Source of the DNA: Deltaproteobacteria bacterium CG_4_8_14_3_um_filter_43_13
GTDB lineage: Bacteria; Desulfobacterota; UBA8473
Direction of reading: 5' to 3'
NCBI GenBank assembly: GCA_002782605.1
Contig: PFIF01000014.1
Location: forward strand, 1 to 11,740
Length of the DNA stretch: 11,740 nucleotides
A program made the position numbers and the translations under genes. This document shows positions 1-4,867 of this stretch, one piece after another. Positions within the stretch are counted from its first letter, which is position 1. Each line of letters starts with the position of its first letter. Below the pieces are notes generated by a model. The model was not told the origin of the DNA. It saw only the letters and a program-made list of their open reading frames with translations, and did not search any database.

Positions 1-85
1 AGGCACAAAGTAGGAAAAAAACAACGAAACGACTCCACTCTGCTTTGTGCCTATGTGCCTTTGCCACTTTGTGCCTGAGTAGTTA
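1..85 (-). repeat. Intergenic hairpin repeat, copy A (cut by window edge)
   Basis: On the minus strand this begins with the terminus TAACTACTCAGG (74-85) and continues with GGCACAAAG-type units and a T7 run. It matches the copy at 7331-7457 almost base for base, with a few substitutions and a small indel, but in the opposite orientation. By comparison with that copy, about 40 bp, including the other terminus, lie outside the window. It starts 45 bp beyond the hisS stop codon and could fold in the hisS 3' untranslated region. No protein is encoded. The TA at the outer edge may be a target duplication, as in TA-inserting miniature elements, which is inference. Confidence 0.85.
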
Positions 86-129
86 CAAACCAAAGATATT
101 TTTTACTACATTGATAAAGATAAATCAAG

Positions 130-1392
130 TTATTTTAGGTTATTTCTTTTCCTTGACTTCACTTCTTCAATTATCTTCTCTATCTCAACCTCCTCTTGTT
201 TTTGACTTTCCATATCTCTAAAGATCACCCTGCCAGAGGCTAGCTCCTCATCGCCAATGATCATAACAAATTTAGTATTTAATTTATTTGCCCATCTCAT
301 CTGACTTTTTAAGCTTTTCCCTTCATAGCCTATCTCGGTTTTAATCCCCATGATTCGGAATCTATTGGCTAATTGTAAAGCTCTATCTTTAGCTGCGTTC
401 CCAATGGGAGCAATGAATAAATAAAGAGGGGCAGAAAAACACTTATCTTTGGGAATGAGGGGAATTAACCTCTCCAGTCCAATAGCAAACCCCAAACCAG
501 GTATATCGGGACCACCAAGCTCTTGAATCAGGCCATCATATCTGCCTCCTGCAGCCACAGCATTTTGGGCTCCCAATTTATCCGTTACGACTTCAAATGT
601 AGTTCTGGTATAATAGTCAAGTCCTCTCACCAATTGGGGGTTGATTCTATAAGACACTCCTAGCTGTTCTAAATTCCTTTTAACATCTTCAAAGTTTTCG
701 GCACAATTGGGGCATATGTATTCCAGAACCTTTGGAGCTAAGGAAGTAATCTCCTGGCAGGCATTATTTTTACAATCGAAGGTTCTCAAAGGATTGGCAC
801 AAATCCTTCGACGGCAATCAATACACAAATCTGCAGACTTGTCCTCTAGAAATTTCTTCAATTTCTCTCTGTAACCAGGCCTGCAGTCCCTACAGCCCAG
901 AGAGTTAATCTGAAGTTCAAGCCCATTTATATTTGTCTCAATCAAAAAATGGTTCAACATAGCAATTATTTCAGCATCAATAATTGGATCAACCGTCCCT
1001 AAGGCTTCTACATTTATTTGGTGAAATTGTCGGTATCTGCCCTTTTGAGGTCTTTCATACCTAAACATAGGGCCAATACAATACAGTTTTGCTACTCGGT
1101 TATTCTCGTAAAGCCTGTGTTCAATATATGCCCTGCCGATAGAAGCAGTAGCTTCAGGACGAAGAGTAATCAATTCTCCTTTTCGATCAGGAAAAGTGTA
1201 CATTTCCTTTTCGATTATATCGGTAGCTTCTCCAATGCTTCGGGTAAATAATTCTGTCTTTTCTGCAATAGGTATCTTTATCTCTGAAAACCCAAAATCC
1301 TCAAAGATTTTTCTGGCTTTAGCTTCAACAAATTGCCACTTCTCAACCTCTCCCGGCAATATATCGTGGAATCCTTTGATAGCACTAAACAT
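130..1392 (-). CDS. hisS: Histidyl-tRNA synthetase (HisRS)
   Basis: Class II aminoacyl-tRNA synthetase that charges tRNA-His with histidine using ATP in the cytoplasm. With the start chosen here it has 420 residues, normal for bacterial HisRS. The N-terminus MFSAIKGFHDILPGE is the usual HisRS opening. Class II motif 2 (around FRYERP, about 104-132), the histidine-binding signature LVRGLDYYTRTTFE (about 254-267), AAGGRYDG and motif 3 GLGFAIGLERL (about 299-309) follow in order. The anticodon-binding domain covers roughly 322-417. The insertion at about 167-230 holds nine cysteines with three CxxC pairs, a pattern I recall from other bacterial HisRS and a possible metal site. The open frame extends to 1461, but the ATG at 1392 has a GGGAG site 11 nt upstream and begins where homologues do, so the 23 extra residues are probably untranslated. 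It is likely monocistronic, with the promoter at 1570-1597. Confidence 0.96.
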   Translation of the reverse strand: MFSAIKGFHDILPGEVEKWQFVEAKARKIFEDFGFSEIKIPIAEKTELFTRSIGEATDIIEKEMYTFPDRKGELITLRPEATASIGRAYIEHRLYENNRVAKLYCIGPMFRYERPQKGRYRQFHQINVEALGTVDPIIDAEIIAMLNHFLIETNINGLELQINSLGCRDCRPGYREKLKKFLEDKSADLCIDCRRRICANPLRTFDCKNNACQEITSLAPKVLEYICPNCAENFEDVKRNLEQLGVSYRINPQLVRGLDYYTRTTFEVVTDKLGAQNAVAAGGRYDGLIQELGGPDIPGLGFAIGLERLIPLIPKDKCFSAPLYLFIAPIGNAAKDRALQLANRFRIMGIKTEIGYEGKSLKSQMRWANKLNTKFVMIIGDEELASGRVIFRDMESQKQEEVEIEKIIEEVKSRKRNNLK

Positions 1393-1466
1393 TAAATTAA
1401 GATCTCCCTGGGTTGTTGTATTCATGTCCTGTTTTGGCAAGATTTCGGGGCATTCCCCCAAATCCT

Positions 1467-1555
1467 TAACTACTCAGGTTCACAGTTCACGGTTGGCTAC
1501 TTTGCGCTCTGTAACCACGAACCGTGAACCTTGGAACTTTGAACCTGAGTAGTTA
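1467..1555. repeat. Intergenic hairpin repeat, copy B, in the hisS leader
   Basis: Perfect 12-bp inverted termini, TAACTACTCAGG (1467-1478) and CCTGAGTAGTTA (1544-1555), extended inward to a 16-bp perfect stem on the minus strand. Inside are a second 10-bp stem (GTTCACGGTT with AACCGTGAAC) and a third 6-bp stem around an AGAGCGCAA loop. The core is GTTCACGG-type sequence, unlike copies A and C, but the CAGAGCGC loop sequence is shared with the reverse complement of copy C. Because the hisS promoter lies outside it (1570-1597), the hairpin would be transcribed in the hisS leader, ending about 75 nt before the start codon. Confidence 0.9.
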
Positions 1556-1569
1556 CACCGAAAGATATT

Positions 1570-1597
1570 ATTATACCGTAAGAACATTAAAAGTCAA
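1570..1597 (-). promoter_or_regulatory. Predicted sigma70 promoter of hisS
   Basis: Minus strand: TTGACT (complement of 1592-1597), a 16-bp spacer, then a perfect TATAAT (complement of 1570-1575). The predicted start site is near 1563, giving a leader of about 170 nt that contains repeat copy B. The match to consensus is strong and no better candidate lies nearer the gene. Confidence 0.75.
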
Positions 1598-1682
1598 TTC
1601 CCAAACAAAATAACTTTGTAACATCTCCTGAAGGTAGGCTTCCGTTTTCGTTATTACTTTGATATTAAAACCCAAAAATGGA

Positions 1683-1711
1683 TTGACCTTAACAACTCAC
1701 TCTGGTATCAT
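1683..1711 (+). promoter_or_regulatory. Predicted sigma70 promoter of the kinase-regulator operon
   Basis: TTGACC (1683-1688), a 17-bp spacer, then TATCAT (1706-1711) preceded by TGG, an extended -10 feature. The predicted start site is near 1718, about 25 nt before the kinase ATG. This rules out the longer open frame beginning at 1659, because it starts upstream of the promoter. It diverges from the hisS promoter. Confidence 0.75.
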
Positions 1712-1713
1712 AC

Positions 1714-1731
1714 TTTTATGTATACATAAAA
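1714..1731. promoter_or_regulatory. 18-bp perfect palindrome, candidate operator
   Basis: TTTTATGTATACATAAAA is perfectly symmetric, covers the predicted start site and touches the AAGGAG ribosome-binding site of the kinase gene (1731-1736). Its position fits an operator for a dimeric repressor or autoregulator. In the transcript it could also form a weak AU hairpin beside the ribosome-binding site. The binding protein is unknown. Confidence 0.5.
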
Positions 1732-1742
1732 AGGAGCATCTG

Positions 1743-2855
1743 ATGGCTAAGGATATCAAGAGACAGGAGTCTTATTTAGAGCTTCTGGTTAGCAGCTCAA
1801 TAGACGCATTTATAGCCACCGATATGAAGGGGACAATAAACCTCTTCAGTAAGGGTGCTGAAAACATCTTCGGATGCAAGGCGGAAGACGTATTAGGAAC
1901 TCCAATATCCAATTATTATGTAATGGGGAGAGATGAAGCAAAAAAGATAATGAAGATACTCTATCAAGAGGGGAGACTGCAGAACTATGAAACTGTGATG
2001 ATTATAAGAAACGGCAAAAAGGTCAATATGAACCTCTCAGTATCTTTGCTGAAGAATAGTAATGGAGGGCTAATTGGAACATTGGGGATAGGTAAAGACT
2101 TTACAGAGTTTAAACGAATAGAGAGGCAACTCCAACAATCGGAGAAGTTGGCTACTGTTGGAGAGTTGGCTGCTGGAATAGCCCATGAAGCAGGAACTCC
2201 GCTGAATGTGATATTGGGTACTGCAGAGTACCTAATGATGGAAATGGAAGGAGATGATCCCAAGATTGAGGAGCTAAAGATCATAATTTCCCAGACAGAG
2301 CATATAACCAAATTAATACATCAATTGTTGAATTTTTCTCGATACAATAAACCCGAATTCAAATCTATAGATATTAACAGTCTTGTTAGAGATGTATTAA
2401 AGTTAACAGACCTTCAGATAGCAAAAGAGAAGATTAAAGTAGTTACCGATCTTCAGTCGGACATGCCAGCAATAATAGGTGATGATAACCAGCTTCAACA
2501 GGTCTTTATAAATATAATCGTAAATGCAGTACACGCTATGCCCCAAGGAGGGACATTAACCATAGCCAGCAGGTTGGATATATCTGAATCTTCAGTTCCC
2601 CATAGCAATGGATTCGTAGAGATCGGTATCTCTGATACAGGCTTTGGAATCCCTTCCAAAGACATTCCAAAGATATTCGACCCCTTCTTTACAACCAAGG
2701 ACATAGATAAGGGAACCGGTTTAGGGTTGACTGTAAGTTATCGAATAGTTGAAGATCACGGTGGTACTATTGATGTAGAGAGTAAGGTTAATGAAGGAAC
2801 ACGATTCACAGTTAAGTTACCTATTCAAATTCGTGAGGATACCGATGGAAAATAA
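1743..2855 (+). CDS. Cytosolic PAS-domain sensor histidine kinase (NtrB/AtoS-like)
   Basis: Sensor kinase of a two-component system, 370 residues from the ATG at 1743, which has AGGAG 6 nt upstream. A PAS domain covers about residues 10-120 (IDAFIATDMKGTINLFSKGAENIFG). The HisKA dimerisation domain follows, with the H-box AAGIAHEAGTPLNVI, so the phosphorylated residue should be His148. The HATPase domain has its N-box (Asn261 in NIIVNAVHAM), G1 box DTGFGIP (298-304) and G2 box GTGLGLT (324-330). No membrane segment or signal peptide is seen, so it should sense a cytoplasmic signal through the PAS domain; the ligand or cofactor cannot be told. The gene overlaps the regulator gene by 11 bp, so the regulator is almost certainly its partner. 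The H-box has AGTP where NtrB-type kinases often have INNP. Confidence 0.93.
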   Translation: MAKDIKRQESYLELLVSSSIDAFIATDMKGTINLFSKGAENIFGCKAEDVLGTPISNYYVMGRDEAKKIMKILYQEGRLQNYETVMIIRNGKKVNMNLSVSLLKNSNGGLIGTLGIGKDFTEFKRIERQLQQSEKLATVGELAAGIAHEAGTPLNVILGTAEYLMMEMEGDDPKIEELKIIISQTEHITKLIHQLLNFSRYNKPEFKSIDINSLVRDVLKLTDLQIAKEKIKVVTDLQSDMPAIIGDDNQLQQVFINIIVNAVHAMPQGGTLTIASRLDISESSVPHSNGFVEIGISDTGFGIPSKDIPKIFDPFFTTKDIDKGTGLGLTVSYRIVEDHGGTIDVESKVNEGTRFTVKLPIQIREDTDGK

Positions 2856-4212
2856 TGCAGATGCCCAAATCCTGGTAGTCGATGATGAAGAGAGGATGCG
2901 GAACCTCTTGAAGAAGGTGTTAACGAAACAGGGGCTTTCTGTTCAAACATCCCCTAATGGGATAGATGCCCTGATGAAAGTTGAAGAAACTCCCTTTGAC
3001 GTTATTTTAGCCGACATACGCATGCCGGAGATGAATGGAATAGAAGTCTTGAAAACCGTTAAAGAAACCAGACCAGAGATATATGTAATCTTGATGACTG
3101 CCTTTGGTTCTATAGACTCTGCTGTTGAGGCTATGAAAAAAGGAGCCTACGACTATATAACCAAGCCTTTTAAGATGGATGAAATAACAATAGTTATAAA
3201 AAAGGCTTTAGAAGAAAAGGGGCTTCGTAAGGAAGTTGCATCCCTTCGTAACGAGGTTAGGAGTAAATATAGGTTTGATAATATTATTGGGAAAAGCAAG
3301 GTAATGCAGGATGTCTTCGATTTGATAAGACGTGTTTCTAATAGCAAGAGTACCGTCTTAATATATGGCAAGAGTGGAACAGGAAAAGAGCTTGTAGCCA
3401 AAGCACTGCACTATAATAGCCCAAGGAAAGATAACCCCTTTGTGGCTGTTAATTGTAGTGCTATACCTGAAACCCTTCTGGAGAGCGAACTGTTTGGTCA
3501 TGTAAGAGGAGCATTCACAGGGGCAATAGCAACAAGAAAGGGGCTGTTTGAGGAGGCCAATGGAGGAACAATATTTTTGGATGAGATTGGGAATGTCAGC
3601 CCTGCCATGCAGATAAAACTCTTAAGAGTTTTACAGGAAAGGGAAATAAGGCGAGTAGGTGGAGCAGAGAATATTAAGGTTGATATCAGGCTTATAGCAG
3701 CCAGCAATCAAAATCTGGAAAATGCTGTTAGTAGAGGTGAATTTAGAGATGACCTTTATTACCGTTTAAATGTTATTACTATAAATTTGCCTGAGCTTAA
3801 AGACCGCCAAGATGACGTACCTCTGTTAGCGAATTATTTCCTAAAGAAATACACTAAAGGGGAGAATGAAAAGATCAAGTCTATCTCCAAAGAGGCAATG
3901 AATCTGCTTTTGAACTATAACTGGCCAGGAAATGTGAGAGAACTGGAGAATGTAATTGAGCGAGCCATAGCCCTTGGTCGTTATGAGGAGATATTACCAG
4001 AGGATATCCCGGTAAATATTAGAAATAGTCGAATGATGTCTGGATTGAAAGAAACCTTGCCTGAAAATGCTACCATTGACGAGCTTGAGAGGGATTACAT
4101 CGCCAAAATATTAAAGAAGACAAAAGGACATAAGATAAATACAGCCAGGATACTAGGGATCGATCGAAGAACACTCTATAGAAAACTAAAGAAGTACAGT
4201 ATGGAGGATTAA
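2845..4212 (+). CDS. NtrC-family sigma54-dependent response regulator
   Basis: Enhancer-binding activator of sigma54 RNA polymerase, 455 residues. The receiver domain (about 8-122) has acidic residues Asp13/Asp14, phosphoacceptor Asp57 in ILADIRMPEMNG, Thr85 and Lys107 in TKPF. The AAA+ domain (about 145-385) has Walker A GKSGTGKE (175-182), the sigma54-contacting loop GAFTGA (222-227), Walker B GTIFLDEIG (241-249) and NWPGNVREL near 359. The C-terminus (about 410-453) is a Fis-type helix-turn-helix (INTARILGIDRRTLYRKLKKY). The start at 2845 follows GAGG by 6 nt and overlaps the kinase stop; an in-frame upstream ATG at 2791 lies inside the kinase and would add 18 unlikely residues. GAFTGA is intact, so it should be a true sigma54 activator. 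A perfect -24/-12 promoter lies 250 bp downstream and is its obvious candidate target. Confidence 0.95.
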   Translation: MENNADAQILVVDDEERMRNLLKKVLTKQGLSVQTSPNGIDALMKVEETPFDVILADIRMPEMNGIEVLKTVKETRPEIYVILMTAFGSIDSAVEAMKKGAYDYITKPFKMDEITIVIKKALEEKGLRKEVASLRNEVRSKYRFDNIIGKSKVMQDVFDLIRRVSNSKSTVLIYGKSGTGKELVAKALHYNSPRKDNPFVAVNCSAIPETLLESELFGHVRGAFTGAIATRKGLFEEANGGTIFLDEIGNVSPAMQIKLLRVLQEREIRRVGGAENIKVDIRLIAASNQNLENAVSRGEFRDDLYYRLNVITINLPELKDRQDDVPLLANYFLKKYTKGENEKIKSISKEAMNLLLNYNWPGNVRELENVIERAIALGRYEEILPEDIPVNIRNSRMMSGLKETLPENATIDELERDYIAKILKKTKGHKINTARILGIDRRTLYRKLKKYSMED

Positions 4213-4328
4213 AGACTCAAATTATGCCCCTATTTTTTCAATCCAATCAGGGCAAAATGCCCCAATTATACTAACCTGCCCCATATAAGCCTGTCCCTTT
4301 ACCTGCAATGGCTAGTCCAAATACAGTA

Positions 4329-4384
4329 CCTGTCTATGACAAAATTGTCTCAATTGTAAGTATTATAAGGTGATGTATTGTCCC
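4329..4384 (+). promoter_or_regulatory. Candidate enhancer (upstream activating) sites
   Basis: A 12-bp perfect palindrome GACAAAATTGTC (4338-4349) overlaps ATTGTCTC (4344-4351). A near copy, ATTGTCCC, lies at 4377-4384, 33 bp or about three helical turns away. Related CCTGTCTA occurs at 4329-4336 and CCTGTCCC further upstream at 4290-4297. Relative to the predicted start at 4488 the two best sites lie near -140 and -107, the usual distance for NtrC-type enhancers. Assignment to the neighbouring regulator is inference from position. Confidence 0.45.
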
Positions 4385-4461
4385 ATATTTATATATTACT
4401 AAAACCTCTAAAAGACCAACTGAAAAGATCATCCTAGGACTTCACCATAAGTGGAAAATGC

Positions 4462-4477
4462 TGGCACGGTAATTGCT
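4462..4477 (+). promoter_or_regulatory. Sigma54 (-24/-12) promoter
   Basis: TGGCACGGTAATTGCT matches the sigma54 consensus TGGCACG-N4-TTGCW at every specified base, with the GG and GC doublets at the required spacing. With equal base frequencies, fewer than 0.01 such matches would be expected by chance in both strands of this window. The predicted start is G4488. It points along the plus strand into a stretch without a protein gene, toward the 3' end of comEC. The preceding gene encodes a sigma54 activator with GAFTGA, so local control is likely. Confidence 0.85.
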
Positions 4478-4487
4478 TCTCCATATG

Positions 4488-4662
4488 GCATTCATGTTTG
4501 TTCTTATATAATAATCAGGTGCCCCTCTCATAGTATTCGAATTGGGTTCGATTTCGCATGTTATAGATGATCATTCCCCCTTGGAGCTGAGAGAGATAAA
4601 GTTATTAACTAAGCTTTCTGTTAAAGTAGTAACAAGTTGATTAAGGTAGAGAGGGGCATTTT
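4488..4662 (+). ncRNA. Candidate sigma54-dependent structured small RNA
   Basis: This is the predicted transcript of the promoter at 4462-4477. TGCCCCTCTC (4520-4529) is perfectly complementary to GAGAGGGGCA (4649-4658), with A-U and G-U extensions (4517-4519 with 4659-4661), closing a domain of about 120 nt. Inside are a TCGAA/TTCGA hairpin (4537-4551) and a GTTATTAAC stem pairing with GTTAA and TAAC (4601-4633, with a bulge). TTTT follows the closing stem, so the 3' end may lie near 4662, although the long loop makes this an unusual terminator. Longest plus-strand open frames here are under 10 codons. It matches no RNA family that I recognise. It could instead be a longer transcript including the hairpins at 4717-4816, or antisense to comEC. 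Confidence 0.4.
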
Positions 4663-4716
4663 ACACACCTTATAAAGAAGAAAATATTATAAAATACAGC
4701 AGCATAAAGAAGGTTC

Positions 4717-4816
4717 GTCACCACAAAAAAGGCGGGGTGGTGACTCTTACAGAAGCTTTATTCTTTTCACTTCTGTAAGACTCCTTTCGATAGCGAGGGT
4801 GCCCGCCACCCCTCGC
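4717..4816. other. Three-hairpin cluster with complementary loops
   Basis: Three adjacent hairpins. H1 is GTCACCAC (4717-4724) with GTGGTGAC (4737-4744). H2 is CTTACAGAAG (4746-4755) with CTTCTGTAAG (4770-4779), plus one flanking T-A pair. H3 is GCGAGGG (4793-4799) with CCCTCGC (4810-4816). The H1 loop holds GGCGGG (4731-4736) and the H3 loop holds CCCGCC (4802-4807), a possible 6-bp kissing pair. A competing pairing joins GGGGTGG (4734-4740) and CCACCCC (4806-4812). On the minus strand, CCCGCC is followed by T7, so it may help end comEC transcription. The strand of action is unresolved. Confidence 0.5.
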
Positions 4817-4867
4817 AGAAAAAAAATGTCTCTTATATATCTGTTAACAAGTAGCACTCTCCCCTGT

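Larger units (their letters stand above)
4213..4867. other. Long noncoding gap between convergent genes
   Basis: 655 bp separate the 3' ends of the regulator gene and comEC. Only tiny open frames occur (5-22 codons) and none has a convincing ribosome-binding site. The gap holds TGCCCC repeats (4224-4282), a probable enhancer region (4329-4384), a sigma54 promoter (4462-4477), a foldable candidate RNA (4488-4662) and a three-hairpin cluster (4717-4816). No clear intrinsic terminator for the regulator operon was found, although a small GGGCA-AAA-TGCCC inverted repeat lies at 4250-4262. Confidence 0.8.

Noticed and set aside
1393..1461. N-terminal 23-residue extension of HisRS from an upstream ATG at 1461
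   Set aside because: The internal ATG at 1392 has a better ribosome-binding site and begins where HisRS proteins normally do; the extension runs to the edge of the repeat.
1467..1555. Integron attC site, because of the paired inverted ends and long hairpin
   Set aside because: The outer bases do not fit RYYYAAC/GTTRRRY and no integrase or cassette-like arrangement of short genes is present.
1393..1563. T-box or other known riboswitch in the hisS leader
   Set aside because: No T-box AGGGTGG-type antiterminator sequence or terminator pair is visible; the structure is fully explained by repeat copy B.
1659..1742. Longer N-terminus for the histidine kinase
   Set aside because: The predicted promoter (1683-1711) lies inside it, and the ATG at 1743 has a strong AGGAG site and the natural start before the PAS domain.
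4250..4262. GGGCA-AAA-TGCCC hairpin as terminator of the regulator operon
   Set aside because: The stem is only 5 bp and no T run follows; the T6 run at 4233-4238 lies before it.
4537..4560. tRNA-like T-arm (GGGTTCGATT)
   Set aside because: The flanks do not form a 5-bp T stem and no acceptor, D or anticodon arm can be placed.
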